Source: Marchantia polymorpha subsp. ruderalis
Lineage: Eukaryota; Streptophyta; Marchantiopsida; Marchantiales; Marchantiaceae
Direction of reading: 5' to 3'
Length of the DNA stretch: 64,000 bases
Assembly (NCBI GenBank): GCA_037833965.1
Contig: AP031352.1
Span: 9,714,501 to 9,778,500, forward strand
Part shown: positions 1-12,893 of the stretch, in pieces
How the letters are laid out: every line of letters starts with the position of its first letter
How positions within the stretch are numbered: position 1 is the first letter of the stretch
Notes under the pieces: model-generated
The model's database searches: none
The model's input: the letters and a program-made list of their open reading frames with translations, nothing else
Told to the model about the DNA's origin: nothing
Program-made: the position numbers and the translations under genes

Positions 1-2450
1 CTCAATTTAGTGTTTTGTATATCAGAGGTCTTGTGCAAAATCAATACCATGTTAAACCATTCAAGCACATGTTAAAAGTATTTGACTTGATGCAACCATA
101 GTCTCTTCTTCAGCAGATATCTCTGAATATCCATGACTAATATTTCCTTAAATGCAAACTTCATTGAAATCTTGTATTAGTTTACGACGGATTGATTCTT
201 TGACAAGATGCTTTGATAAGATGATTTCAAATGACAAAGATTTTCATCTATATAGAAGTTAGAGGTAGATATATTTCATAGATTTTCATCACCGTCACTA
301 TGACTCCAACATGCATGCAAAAGTAATGCATCATAAGATTTCAGGTTTGAACTTTTTTTTGGCTACAACAAACTTGATAGAATGGTATCAGATTAGCATG
401 CCAGTGTTGGCGATCAAGACAAATTTGTGAAATGCTCAATGGCAAGAGAGCACATGGCTACAAACAAAGAGATATGAGAACAAGTCAATGAAGTCTGAGG
501 CCTAGAATGAGATGTGTCGGATTTAGTAGAGCACGTTGATGAGTTGTTTAACTTCCACGAAACCTTTCAAACACAAATACATTCATGTCATCAAAAGAAC
601 AAAAAATCTAAGAATCAAGTAGCAATATTGCTCGAAAATCTTCAGATATTGTTTTGACATCAATTGTAATTGAAAGCACAAGAGAACAGAGATTGCACAC
701 AAACTCAAAAAAATTCAAGAGACCATTAAAACAAACTATTGCAAAAAGCATGCAGTATGTGATTAGCTTCTAGCTAAGTTCAAAGTAACATAAGAGTTAG
801 TTATGAAAACATGAGACAGTGTTTGGGGAGCTAAGACTCGTACTTCTCTGTAGTCCGAAAGATATATTCCCTGAAATTCAAATTTTACAACAGAAACTAC
901 ATGAGGTATCATTAACATTTATGTAATCTATTCTAAACCTTAAGCAGTATTCAATTCACCTAGATTAAGAAAAACATGAGTTGATTGGCATTTCAAATAT
1001 TGGATCAAACATATGAGTTTTTATGTTTTCAAACACTAAATAATCATCAATTGACATGAATTGTGTTGAGTTATAAATAACATTGGTATTGATTCAAATA
1101 AGATCTAAATTTGATGTTTGATAAGATTTATATTTAAGTTTTTTTAATTTGTCTCAAAATTACTCTTTTGATTTTTTCAATTAACATATGTATTTTTTGA
1201 TTTTCTTGAAATTTTGAGAAAATCAACAAATGGAATATATTTTTCATAAATTTAAGTTTTAAAATAAATGAAATATTCAAATATTATTTAAATTCAATAA
1301 GGTTTTTTAATAAATTTTGATTGCTAGTATTTAAATTTCATTACAAATGTGTTAAATTTAATTCTTTTATTGTTTATCAATCATTCATACAAATTTTAGA
1401 AGTTTGATGATTTCTTGATTATATTGAAAAAAAATTCAATCTTAAGATTTAATTGAAAAATTTAAAAAATGTAAATGTAGCTGAAAAATATTTTTAGAAA
1501 ATTATTAAGAAAGTTACATCTGCTGTTGATTTTACGCAGTAAAGTTGTAAGTTATATTAAGTTTGAGCAATAATATGAAAATAGATTTGTTCATACTTTA
1601 GACATAAATAGACCTTTTTTTTCATAATGTAATCATAAAAAATTAACCAAATACTAGTCTTTCTGAAATCATGAGATCTCAATTAAATGAAAAAATAGAG
1701 AAGAAAAAGTAATTATTTTATTGATGCTTGATAGATAACACGAAATAAAAATCAATTTTCAATTATCATTTTCTTAAAAGATGATATGTTATTATTTATT
1801 TGTATTATTAATGATGAATAACAAAATTTTTAATCTAAAACATTTCATTTTTATTTCATCATACAGGATGACAATTATACAATTTTGATGAGGTAAATAG
1901 ATAAAAATCAGGACTAAATTTCATGGATATTGGTCTTTTCTTTAGATCAAAATCAGTAATGAAATTGTAACTCTTGATAATTTATAATATTATTTATAAA
2001 ATGAAATTGACAGATACGGCTTATGAGCTGTTGTATCTGTTTTACTATATATAGTTTTTTTTTTACTTTCAAAACGGTCTAGTATATAGAAATGGATGGA
2101 CAGACTTATTTTTCTTGAAGAAATGTAATATTTATATTTATATGATGACTTAAGCTGAAAATTATAGAACAATGTAGAAAGTCATAGAAATCTACTATCT
2201 TTCACTTAATATTAAACAGTATCTTTTATGATTATCTTATGGTACAAACTCAAGTTAGTTGTAGCAGAGCCAAATTTGGAAAAAGATTTGTGTACGTTAA
2301 AGTGGAAATCATTAGCTGGAAATCTATTGCAAACTAGTATGGGGTTATGTTCCACACGAGTAATTAATTGCTTTTGACATAATCAAATGAAATATACAAA
2401 TTTTTGATTTTGAATTTGCCTTACGCATCATTTGTATATCTACCTTACCC
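1..2450. other. AT-rich region, probable decayed LTR retrotransposon
   Basis: This stretch is markedly AT-rich and has no long open frame. A primer-binding-site-like sequence at 383-392 suggests that the first ~380 bases are the end of a 5' LTR and that the following bases are a decayed gag region. Reading frames after the site are broken every few codons. No other feature is visible. Confidence 0.35.
383..392 (+). other. Candidate retrotransposon primer binding site (initiator tRNA-Met type)
   Basis: The bases TGGTATCAGA match the start of the usual plant LTR-retrotransposon primer binding site, which pairs with the 3' end of initiator tRNA-Met. It lies in AT-rich, frame-broken DNA, as expected for an old element on the plus strand. 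The match is only 10 bases and the partner LTR was not found, so this is tentative. Confidence 0.35.
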
Positions 2451-5400
2451 CTAACACATTCTAGTTTGTCTAGGACACCAATGGCTGCCAATGAATGATC
2501 GGCTGCAGAAATCTGATAAACTACAAAATAATTGTTAGTGGCAATGGTCTTTCAAAGACACAAACAAAGCTTCGAAATTCCGTGATCGGAGGTATCTTCT
2601 TCGCACGCAGTGGGAGTAGCATAAGGACTCAAGATTCGAGAGCGATGGAGAAGTTTCTCGAGGAGTAAGGTAGCGAGGGCTGATGTCTGTCTGACAAGAC
2701 AGATGCGGCAGACGATGGGATTTGTGGTGGAGAGCGGGGTCGTGTGTGAGACGCCTGTATGTGCGGAATGGTGAAAAGAATGTCAAATGTAGAATGTGAT
2801 GCGTGCGTTACTCGGAAGCGTCAAGGCTTGAAAAAGTCATAGATGAAGTTGGTCAAATGGTCCAGGAATGTTCTGTCAGTGTCAATGTCTGCAAGATGTT
2901 TGACATAATCCGAGGTATTTGCATGTTCGCGTATATGAGGGAAACCAAATTTCGAATAAACGGCGATCTAGTGGCACAAAGTTTTATCCACAAAGGTTTT
3001 CCAGATTCACATAAAAAAACAGAGCGTTATCCACATCTCCTTCGTCATGCGAATTTCCCCGTAGAGAAATGGATCGGGAGCTGTTCATGATTCCACATCC
3101 GTACCTCGGCCTGGGTAAGTTCTCGGGCCCGAGCCACGGAGGATTTGCGAGAATCATTGCCCAATTAAACGTACCGACAAAACGCTGAGTACATGTACAG
3201 ACGTCATTAGCATCATCGCAAGGTTTTAAACTCTAGCACTCGCTTCCAGCTAGCCAGCCAGCCAGCCAGCTATCCATGGCTAACGAGTGCACAGCAACAA
3301 CGACTGAGTCTGTACATCGTGTTGCCCAAGCACTGCCGCCATTGGACGACAAGGCATTCTCTTTAACAAGATGGCAAAATGTTCTGTGCTATCCAGTTGA
3401 CGACCAATATTCCTCCTAATAAAACACCGGCTTCAATCCAACCTTGAATGTCAGATCTGAGAAAATATCTCTCCATTTGCCAGCATCCGCCCGTGGGTTT
3501 GTGGGAGCAAAGTCTGTCTTCCGTGACTCGAACGGATGTTCACCGCCTTCAAATCTCTCGAGCCCGCAATTAGACGAGATGCGTGCCTGGCTTCTGCTTT
3601 GCCCGATTTGGAGCTGGCGCATGATGCAAGGCCGAAGGAACTCCGGCTCGGAATGTACCGGACGGAAGGTGAGGTTAGAGTTAGGGTTCGATGCCGTGGA
3701 ATCAGCGAAAAGAGTTCGCCCCGAAAAGGAACTGCGTACACTTTTGAGTTTCTTGTTGCGAGGGATCTCTTGATTCCGCCGGTCGGCCTCTGGCAGCACC
3801 AGTGGCAGCGAGCGCAGGGCAGCGGATTATTCTGCGAGCGTAGCTGTGACATGTACATGGGGTGTAGCTGGGATCGATATCATGGAATCGGGACCAGGGT
3901 GAACCACGTCGATATTCTCGAATCTCGATTGAACTCGACTAGTTTTCTTTATTCCTTATGCTCGAACTCATATGGATCTCAAGTGTTCTATCCATTAAAG
4001 CTGGGTAGATGTAATACATCCTACCTCACGATGACATGGTCAATTGTAATTTTGCTGAGCCGGGATAGACGTCAAGTGCGTGAGAAGTTCGATCATGCTC
4101 AACTTCAACGAGACAGCATATTCGTTCCTGCACACATGCGTACGATGGTGTGCCGGGGTGTGCGTCTGGTCACTGGTTCCTTGTGCTTTTGGACTTCCCG
4201 GCATCTTTCATTGATTCGGGACTTGGCATCCGACTCTCTCCATTCCTTCCTTCCTTCCTTCCTCCCTCCCTCCAACGCGGAGACGAGAGCTTTCGCCTCC
4301 CACTCCGTCATCGTGCCCGTCATTAGAGCGAGGAGGGGCCTCGCAACAAACAACGATCGCGCTGCTGGCTAGGCAACGCCATGGTTGGACGTTCCGGAGA
4401 GTTTGGAAGTGTTTGGACGAGGACACAAGGCCTAGGCACGCCGCTCCACTCCTGACGCATGAGCGCAGGAGTCCGAGCGTAGTACGTGAGCCAAAATTGC
4501 TAAACCTATGGCAAGCCCGGCTCCGCATGACGGTGTGCTGGAATTAAAGAGATCACCGGCCACAGGAACTGAAGGCTTGAGACCATCCAGGTGTTGGTGC
4601 AGAGAGGGGACACCGGTGGGCGTGAGGCTTACAACTCGTCCTTCGAAAAAGTTTTCGGAGGCTGGCCTGCCTGCTCGTGTGTTGACAAGAATCGTCGGAG
4701 TATCGTCTTCAGAAGGTAAAGGCCGGCGTGAAACTTATCGGGCGCTGATGAGCACCGCGAAAATCGAATTGACCAGTGCGCAAAAAGATCCCCGCAGCAT
4801 AACGACAAGGGCAAGACCAAGAGAATATGTGGCGTTCTGCAGATGCAGATAGTCTGGAACACTCGCGGCGAGAAGCACGGACTTTTACCCGAGGCGTTTC
4901 TCACTCTACATACATACATGCGTGTGATTTTGACTCGGAAAGACATCACGGAGATGGCAACCCCAAGGCCCCCACCCCACCCCGTGCATGAAAGCAAGAG
5001 AAAAGATCCACAAATGGTGTCAAAAGAAAGCCCGCGCCAAGCCACGCCACCCAACCCCACAGCTTGCTACAAACATCCGAGCAGGAACAGTGATTTGGGT
5101 GTTCCATCGTCTGTGAACGTGAAGCAGGGTTCGGTTCAATTCTGTTTCGTTTTGTTTGGATGGAGCCGAGATTCAAGACCAGGTATCAGACAACAGGAAC
5201 CTAGGGCATCTGCTGCCATTCATGATAGCTCCTGAGTCGTGTCTGCAGCGGGAGTGGAAAGACCCTGAAGGTCAGGCCTGGCAGTTTGGACATGCAGCAA
5301 ACAGATGATGATGATGATGATGGTGGTTGCATCAAGCTGTGAAGGAACAGCTTGATGCAATCGAGCAGCGGGCAGCACATGGAGGCGCAACCAACCACGT

Positions 5401-8400
5401 GCTGGAGAAAATAGTAGCCCATCTGAAGTGGCAGAGCACAAACCTTGAGGCCTTTCCCAGAACTGGAGGGAACATCATGAGTACAGTGACGGGAGCGAAC
5501 TAGCGTGTAGTGTTTGTCAGCCCAGAAAGTAAGCAGCCACTACTCGCTCGCTCCTCGCCCTTCACTGTTTCTTTTTTCCATCGTGCTGCGGATTATCACA
5601 TCGCATCGTTTGATTCCCCCGCCACAATTACCTTTGGCACGCTCCCGAAAGAAGCCCCAGCTTCCGATCGCTTCCCTTCAATCGACCATGCAAAACTCCC
5701 TCTGCAAGCGGCCGATTCAGGAAGGAACCATAATTCTCCCCGGACGGACCGGACTGGACGATCGATCGTGGATGATCCACAGCACCTGCTGCCGGGGCGA
5801 AGCGGCTGCGCCTGGCGCTTGCTCTGCCCTCGGCTGGGCGCTGTTAGTAACGTGATGCAAATGACGGTTACGCGCTACAAGCCCAGATTTTACTGCCACT
5901 CCGAGTTTGGTGTATACAGTGGGAAGCTGCGGGATTTCCCAAAAGGTAAGACGAGATGCGATGCTCGCCAATGGCATTCCAGCGGCCGAGAGTCGTGGGA
6001 AAGCACGAAGGACCTCTCTTCGAGAGCATTACTTCTTCCGGGCGTAAGTCGCCTGCTCATGGTAAGAAACACGGAGGTACTTGAGTGCGGGCTAGGAAAT
6101 ATCAATGAGAGCCCACCTGATTTCTCTCTCTAGGGTAACAAGGCGCTGCCAGCCTTGACCATGCAGTGTCGATGGCCACGGGCCATCGCCATGCGATCCG
6201 ATCACAGATTCTTCGACCCTTAAATGAGCCTGCCGACATTTCCAGGTCTTCGTGACACTGAAAATAATTCTAAACTAGAATTGTTTACGCTGTTGTTCTC
6301 GCCGTGTCACATCCGTTCCCTCGTCTCGAATTCCCCTCACATGATTATTCTTTTTCCCCTTTCTCGGCATAATTTCCCGTAAATCCTACAAATGGGGCAT
6401 ATTTTGAGCTGACACAATAAATGCAAAAGTTGTCTGGTGCTCACAGGTTCCTGCAAGAACAGTGACCTACACTCACATGTTATAAGCTGCCAAAACAATG
6501 TGCAGTGTGTTGTATGATAAATTAGTTCTCTCAATAAAACAAAAAAACTCGTTTTGGTAGCCTGATGATCTTCTAAACTCGTTCAGGATTCATATCTTTC
6601 TGCCCTCACTTCTTCCTACGGAGAGGACGTCTTTCTTCCTTCAAGTTTCATGTGTGAAGAGTTTTTGGTTATCTCTTTCTTCGTTTGCACAACCTGTAGG
6701 CTAAAGGATGGAAAGGTACGTGGTTGTGTGCGCCGGAAGCAGCCGTTGAATTTGATACTTTATTATGCTTAGTTCCACCTCGATTCTACGAAATCTTTTA
6801 GCCCAGGGGTACAAAATTCGAAATTAAATATAAAAAATTACTACTGGCTCTCTGGACTGTAAAAGTCTGTGACAGTCAAAGCCAGTTCACTCAAGAAACG
6901 ATGACAATGTCCATGTAGTGGTTAAAAGTCGGCCAATTATATCTTTGATCAATGGCTATCTTTACTTGACTCTACAGTTCTGATAATTTTCATTTCAATG
7001 GCGTGGAAGGCAGGAACTTGTTGAACACTCCATGACTCACATCAGTCTATGACTGTCTGCAGACTTCAACCAGCTATGTCTACATTTTTATGGGTTTGTT
7101 TATTATCTTTCCTCCGAGAACAAGTCTGCACTTTCAGCGCCTGAGGATTTACTTCAGTAATCGAGTATGGATGGAAGCTGCCGAAAAGGTAGACAGGCGA
7201 TGCTGAAAACTGGAAAAAGAATGCCATGTGAGTGCACCTTCAAGCTCCCCTTGCTTCAACGTGGAAGTTGTGCCATTCCTAAAGAGGCTCCAGTTGACTT
7301 CGGTCACCTTGTCCCGATCCGCGCGAGTCCCACTTTGGGCACTGACAATCATCCTCGCAGAATTCGCGTCATCCGAATAACGCGAATTCTGCGAAGAATG
7401 TTCATGATTTATTGTTGATTGATTTATCATGCCTTTGCTCAACTCTCCACTCTTTCCATTCCCTTCAGAAGTTTTGGCACTTGCTCCATGAACAACGATT
7501 CGAATCGTATACTATCATTCTGAATCAACAGGTAGCCATGAATATATACACACACAGTGGCAACTTGCCAAGTGCATCCTCGAACAGTGCCCAGCCACTT
7601 GGTGCCCTCGAGTGCAAGACTTCTCTCGAGAGCATCAACTCGTCCAGCTGGTGCACTTCCCAATATGTGCCCTGCTGATAAACCCTGAATTCCAGTTATT
7701 CCGGTCCAAGTGATTGCATGTCCTCTTACTTGATCCAGCGTTGACGCTCTTATATGTGATTAATCAAACATTAGTTTAAGCGCGTCTTTGTGTGTGATGG
7801 AGAAAAAAATAGACCAAAAAACGAGGAGAAGAGTTGCGAGCACATGAGTCTTTGATTATGAAGACCACACTTGTGCACGAAAGATTTTTATTCAGACCTC
7901 AGATGTGGAACAAGGATCTTAATTCGCCATGAGTGCATCTTGTCGCCGGTATGTATACTCCAATTCAGAGTTGGCTCTGATCATAGAAAGCACATCCAAC
8001 TGTATGTTCTTTCTAAAGCAAACATGTAGAAGATAGCAATAACGGGAAGTCAACTAAATCGAAAAGATTTGGCAACTTCAAGTTGTTACACAGTGCTTTG
8101 CTATATTTGAAATGATACCCGATTCACGAATGAATGCTTGAAGCTCAAAAACATGTGATCAATGTCGCAAAGATATCCTGTAATCGATGAAAAACTGCAT
8201 AGTTCTGTTCCGCTGCTCATAAGCAATAAACTGGTGTGCAAATTGAGGATCAAAGACAATTTTTGCATAGTTCATTCCGAACATGATCTAATTTACTGCT
8301 AGTGTCAAAGATCTGAAAGAACGAGGACCATAAATGTTGACCTCGGTTTTATGCAGCAGAACGTAGAAATAGATCTGTCAATAAAAACTCCTTACATTTA

Positions 8401-10600
8401 TGTTTTCGTCCATGGCAAACAATATAAGACCAAGATTTATCCAAATCGAATAATTTTCGCAGGAAATTATGCTGCAGATATTTATGGCTTATACTTCCCT
8501 GGCCTGACGACTTCAAACATAATAATCCAAGCTGAGAATTTTGGTATGTATGTGCTGGAAGTAAACGAAGATATACATTTAGTAACATCGCATCCTCCCG
8601 TGTAGAGCTTGTAGCTTCTTGAAACCTCTAATCCGCAAGATTCTCGTCCTGCACTAACAATGACACTCTTAATACAAAGTCAAATGATTCTTGATGTCCA
8701 GACTGTCAATCTAAACATGGAGAGACTCCAAAAAGCGCATGTGAAAAAGTGCATCTTCCCACATAAGGAGCGTAAGAATGCAGACGCTATGATCTAGACC
8801 ATGCCTCATATTCCAAATTTGGTAGAGGGTACTGGAAAGGTGGAAGGAAGCGGGCCCGGTTGAAAGAAGAGGGAACCTAAGATATTAACGAAGGGCATGC
8901 AGTCGAAGTCCCGATTATCATGCGTCTGGATATTGCTCTCGAATGCTTGGCAGGAATTCAGGAATTTGTCTTCGGGGCATGGAAGTAAGCGTCCCTCGTT
9001 CATGGGAAAGATTCCCTGTGCAGCTATGGGTGGTGGAACATAAAGTTGACAAGGCTCTGCGAGTGCTGCACATCTGCCGATAGACCAGGGCCAAAGTGCC
9101 GGCGACTCTGTCTCGGATATGGAAATCTCTAACGCAGTGCGGTCAAGGAGGAGCTGCGAGTTGGCGAGGAGCACGGAGGTCAGTTTGCTGGGCCACAATA
9201 GCGAAAGCCCGAGATGGATGATGCTTTTTCGCTCGCGGTGATGAGCGAGTAATGCGGAATTACGGTGGCTATGGAGTGGAGAATTTGGTTCTGTGGCACG
9301 GCATAGTCTGACAAAACGTGTCCCGAACGCCGCAGTAGACAATGCTCCTCCTCCTGCTCTGCGAGAGAATCTATTCGATCTGAGCTGTGTGACCCACCAC
9401 AGACGGTTCTGTTGTGTTGGAGACGGATCGATATGAGAGCATGGAGTGTATTTGAGAACTGAAAAGCCACCGGCAAGGTCTGGTGCCAGCCTGCGGAGAA
9501 CAGAGCGTCTTGGGGTGCAGATTGTTTCTTTTTCAGGCGGAAACGGCATGGACAAAGTGAGCTCCCCGCACTTGAGCCCACATGAGGGAGGGGTGGAGGA
9601 GCTCTCATCGTGGTGCGAAAATCTCAGGAAAAATTAAACGACAAGGAACATCCGATCTTATCTGCACTAGGTAGGTTCGATCAGGAAAAGCAGCCGGAGG
9701 GATTGACTGTCGTCCTTCTAAACGAAGCTCACACTCCTCGGATGAACGCCCGCACACACACACTCGCACTCACTCACTCAGTCACTCCCAGCGTTGATCG
9801 GCGCGACGATGGCGGAGATTCTGGAACATCTGGAACAAAACTCCAGAACCCCACATGAAAGGGAATCTAGCAAATTTCGAGATCTGCACTGCTCGGGGCT
9901 GGCCCGAGATCTTTCTCCTCTCGGCTGCTTACAATCAATCGTCCGGGCAATGATGCAGGCTCCTGCTGTATGAGACTTTTCTCAAACGCATGTCATGTGG
10001 AACGGACAACAAATATCGTCAACAGCAGTCCGTCACCACCTAATCCTCTCCTCGCTTGATACTCACGCACACGAGGAGCCCTCCGAGGGAAATTCTCTCG
10101 GCGGAGGAACGTGGAGAGAATTCCCACGGCCCCGCCCCGCCTCGCCTTCCCTGCGTTCGGCCTGGAGTCCGGGCGATGGCGGAGGGCGGACGGGCGGACG
10201 GGTGATCGAGGGCTCGTAAATCCACATCGCACAAGATTGTCGTTTCGGGCGCAGACAGAGAGAAACGGAGCAACATGGGAACTCGTGATCGCAGAGAGCT
10301 TCGTGATGCGCTTCACTTCACGCCCCGCTCGGCGACTAAACAAAGGGCCGAGAATCGGCATGCACGTTCTGTGATGCGCGAGCCACTGGCTCACGTAAGA
10401 AATCCACGCCCGAAAAGTAAAGAGGCGGTCGTTAGCCGGCACCCGGTGCGACGAGATTCCCTCTTTCCCGCGTGAGAAAGTCAAAAAACAATCCAGAGGC
10501 CGAGCGAGAGTCCCGTCAGTCGGTGCGCGCACGGATCCGGATTCGGGCCCTAAGCGCCCTTCGTCCCCCTTCTTCGTCTCCCCCCGAGCTCGGGTCGCCC
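2451..10600. other. GC-richer intergenic region without a confident gene
   Basis: Base composition rises sharply here. Many open frames overlap on both strands, for example 3536-4372 plus and 8806-9549 minus. None shows a recognisable domain, and several need non-ATG starts. Simple repeats are present: CCTT/CCCT runs at about 4243-4272 and GATGAT at about 5305-5322. An imperfect short hairpin (CGATGGCC/GGCCATCG) lies at about 6170-6190. Some of this may be noncoding transcript or exons that I cannot assign. Confidence 0.5.
8806..9549 (-). CDS. Unrecognised single-exon open frame, doubtful
   Basis: A minus-strand frame of about 247 codons runs from an ATG at 9549 to a stop near 8806. The predicted protein has no domain that I recognise, no signal peptide and no repeats. 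Its composition is rich in Ser, Pro, Leu and Arg, which is common in chance frames of this base composition. Overlapping frames on the other strand are shorter. I list it only because of its length. A spurious frame is the more likely explanation. Confidence 0.15.
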   Translation of the reverse strand: MPFPPEKETICTPRRSVLRRLAPDLAGGFSVLKYTPCSHIDPSPTQQNRLWWVTQLRSNRFSRRAGGGALSTAAFGTRFVRLCRATEPNSPLHSHRNSALLAHHRERKSIIHLGLSLLWPSKLTSVLLANSQLLLDRTALEISISETESPALWPWSIGRCAALAEPCQLYVPPPIAAQGIFPMNEGRLLPCPEDKFLNSCQAFESNIQTHDNRDFDCMPFVNILGSLFFQPGPLPSTFPVPSTKFGI

Positions 10601-11798
10601 ATTATTCTACCGACCGAGCACGAAACCGAGCGTTGACGTATCGGGCGTCGCGACGGGTCCCTCATCTAATTCTGGAATGTTCTCTTGGACGAGGACGGAA
10701 TCTCCCTCCCTCCCTCCCTCCCTCCCTCTCTCCAAGAAGTCCGGTCAGAACCCGAGTCATGCCGAACCCTAATTTCAGCCCGCTCCCGCTCCCGCTCCCA
10801 CTAACGCACAAGCTCCGGCTCCGGCTCTGCCTCTGCCGTGCCCTCGGAGTCGTCGTTCGTCGTCATCATCATCGCCGCCGGCTCAACGAGGCGAGACCCG
10901 GCGTTCGGCGGAAGACCGACCGGCGGAATTCTCCCTCGGTTCGGGATCGCTGGGAGCGCACACAGCACCGGCGAGGTCCCCGGTCCGCTCTGCGCCGGGA
11001 AAGGACCGCGCGAGAGGGTGGGGCGAGCGAGCGAGCATCCATGCACGCATGGATGGATGGATGCATGGAGGCATGCATGAAGCCATGCGCCAGTCGACCA
11101 TCCATGCAAAAGCCGGGCCCGAGCTGGAGGAGCTGGAGGAGCTGGAGCTGGAGGGAGCAGCTGGTGCTGCTGCTGGAGCTCATCAAGCAATCAATCAATC
11201 CTACTGGAGACTGGAGACTGGAGACTGGAGACTGCTGGAGACTGGAACATTTTCAACGATCTGCTGTTTGCTCCCTCCCATGCAACAGTGGATTGACCCT
11301 ACGGTGCTACTGGGACTTAGGTCTGAGTTCGTCCTCGTCTTCGCAGCTATAATCGTTGAGAGATTGTTGAGCGCGAGGACGAGGAGTGAGTGAAAGTGTG
11401 CGAGCAGAGCGACGGGACGAGAGAAGGGAATGTGGGGAGGATGGAGATGGGGGAGGTGAACGAGATGAGGCCGAGGGAGCTTTCGTTCTAGCTCAGGGCT
11501 CGAGTTTGTCGTCTCTGCCTTCGAGGGAGGAGGTGAAGAAGAAGAAGACGAAGGACGAAAAGAAAATGATCGACTGTTCCTTTTGTGCTTCTGGAGCCGG
11601 GCACGAGGAGGCCGAGGGGACGATGATGAATGCGGGGAGCGCATGATGTGATGTCTCGTATGCTCCTCGAGGAAAAGCGAGAGCAAGAGGAGGCGGTGGT
11701 GGTCGGGTGAGGTGAACTGGCTCAAGTGTATATGAGCTGCCGGAGCTTCCGCTTCTGCGCTTGCTCTTGCTCTTGCTCTTGCCCTTCTGCGATTGCCA
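10601..11798. other. Low-complexity GC-rich leader or promoter region of the F-box gene
   Basis: The 1.2 kb before the F-box start is packed with simple repeats. There is a CCCT run at about 10703-10730, ATGG/GCATGG repeats around 11040-11085, CTGGAG repeats at about 11120-11160, a 7-bp CTGGAGA array at about 11205-11245, and CTTGCT repeats at about 11758-11782. Long frames on both strands are low-complexity products of these repeats. Its position suggests a promoter and long 5' untranslated region, but no core promoter element can be called. Confidence 0.4.
11205..11245. repeat. 7-bp tandem repeat (CTGGAGA)n
   Basis: Several head-to-tail copies of a 7-base unit, with one interruption, are visible upstream of the F-box gene. 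They probably lie in its leader. This is a plain minisatellite. Confidence 0.7.
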
Positions 11799-12893
11799 AT
11801 GGCCACTGTGATGCGCACCGTGAAGGAGCAAGAGGAGATTATGGACTGCAAAGTGTGGGAGAGGCTGCCGGATGAGATTCTGCCGCAAATTCTCTTGTGC
11901 CTGCCGTGGTGGAGCAATCTGCGGCTGCGAGCCGTGAGCAGATCGTGGAGGAACCTGCTCTCGGATCCCAAATTTCTAGCTCAGTCCACGCCCCTGCCAT
12001 GCGCCCGTGCACCGTGCTGCATATTGCGCAACTCGGGCAATATTACAATTGGTGACCTCAACGTCCAAAAGTGGCACTTTTTTCGGGACTTTTCCGCCCT
12101 CTGGGACCGCTTTATTATCTCGGCTGCGAATTCGGGGCTCTTCCTGATGCGGGGGAGTGATCCCAGCATCAACTTCCTCGTCAATCCCCTGAATCGAACC
12201 CAGAGGCGGCTACCGCCCATGCCCAAATTGGAGGATCAGCTCGTGATAGCCGGCTGGCACCATCCCATGACGATGAAGGTGGAAGAGAACCCCATGAACG
12301 TCAAGGTTGTGGCATTGCAATTTGGCGACGGTAAGCTCACGAGGGTGTTCGTTTACGATCTGCTGAGGCATTCGTGGGATGCGGTGTCCGACAACTTCAC
12401 CAGCAAAAACCTACGAGGGGTACATTGTGCCCTGCTCGTGGAAGGTGATGTGTACCTGCTGGCCGCATCTGGTCACTTGTTCAAAGTCGGCGGATGCGAG
12501 CTGATTGAAATTCCTCTGCCTCAAGATCATAACGACGGCCTCGTGATCAAATATATTTTCCACCATCGAGGGTCCCTGATGCTCGGGAATGGAACATGGA
12601 TTAAGAACTCGCCCCATCCGGTCGTGGATTTGTGGAGGTTCGACCGCTTTCTCGAGAGCTGGGAGAAGGTCGCCTCGATGCCAGACTATCTCGCTTCGGA
12701 GCTGGATAGTTCCCAGGCTCTGTTTCAAATTGATGCAGAAGGAGATTTTGTAGGTTTTGGGCTAAACAACTCCAAAACGCTGGTGCTGCACAATATAGTT
12801 ACGTCCCAGTGGTGGTCAGTCGCGTGTGTGGACCACTTGCGTTGCACAGGCTGTAGTTTCTTGTGGCAGCCCAGGCTAGACATTGTCCTGTAG
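11799..12893 (+). CDS. F-box/kelch-type protein
   Basis: This intronless frame encodes 364 residues, from the ATG at 11799 to the TAG at 12891-12893. An upstream in-frame TTG at 11793 is not a likely start in a plant. Residues ~19-61 form a clear F-box, with VWERLPDEILPQILLCLPWW followed by a VSRSWRNLL motif. The rest has kelch-like blocks: NPLNRTQRRLPPM, VFVYDLLRHSWDAVS, VYLLAASGHLFKV and LWRFDRFLESWEKVASMP. Plant F-box/kelch proteins bind SKP1 through the F-box and recruit substrates to SCF ubiquitin ligases through the C-terminal propeller. The length fits the family. Three later ATGs before the F-box could also serve as starts. The substrate cannot be told from sequence. No frame disruption is seen, so it looks functional. 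Confidence 0.9.
   Translation: MATVMRTVKEQEEIMDCKVWERLPDEILPQILLCLPWWSNLRLRAVSRSWRNLLSDPKFLAQSTPLPCARAPCCILRNSGNITIGDLNVQKWHFFRDFSALWDRFIISAANSGLFLMRGSDPSINFLVNPLNRTQRRLPPMPKLEDQLVIAGWHHPMTMKVEENPMNVKVVALQFGDGKLTRVFVYDLLRHSWDAVSDNFTSKNLRGVHCALLVEGDVYLLAASGHLFKVGGCELIEIPLPQDHNDGLVIKYIFHHRGSLMLGNGTWIKNSPHPVVDLWRFDRFLESWEKVASMPDYLASELDSSQALFQIDAEGDFVGFGLNNSKTLVLHNIVTSQWWSVACVDHLRCTGCSFLWQPRLDIVL

Noticed and set aside
3536-4372. 278-codon plus-strand ORF
   Set aside because: It has no domain, competing frames on both strands over the same bases, and ends in translated CCTT repeats. It is probably chance.
10633-11352. 239-codon plus-strand ORF before the F-box gene
   Set aside because: It is made of translated simple repeats (poly-Pro-Leu, Met-Asp-Gly and Trp-Arg-Leu runs) and starts at a non-ATG codon.
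11201-11971. 256-codon minus-strand ORF overlapping the F-box start
   Set aside because: It overlaps a real gene antisense, is very rich in Ser, Arg and Pro, and has no recognisable domain.
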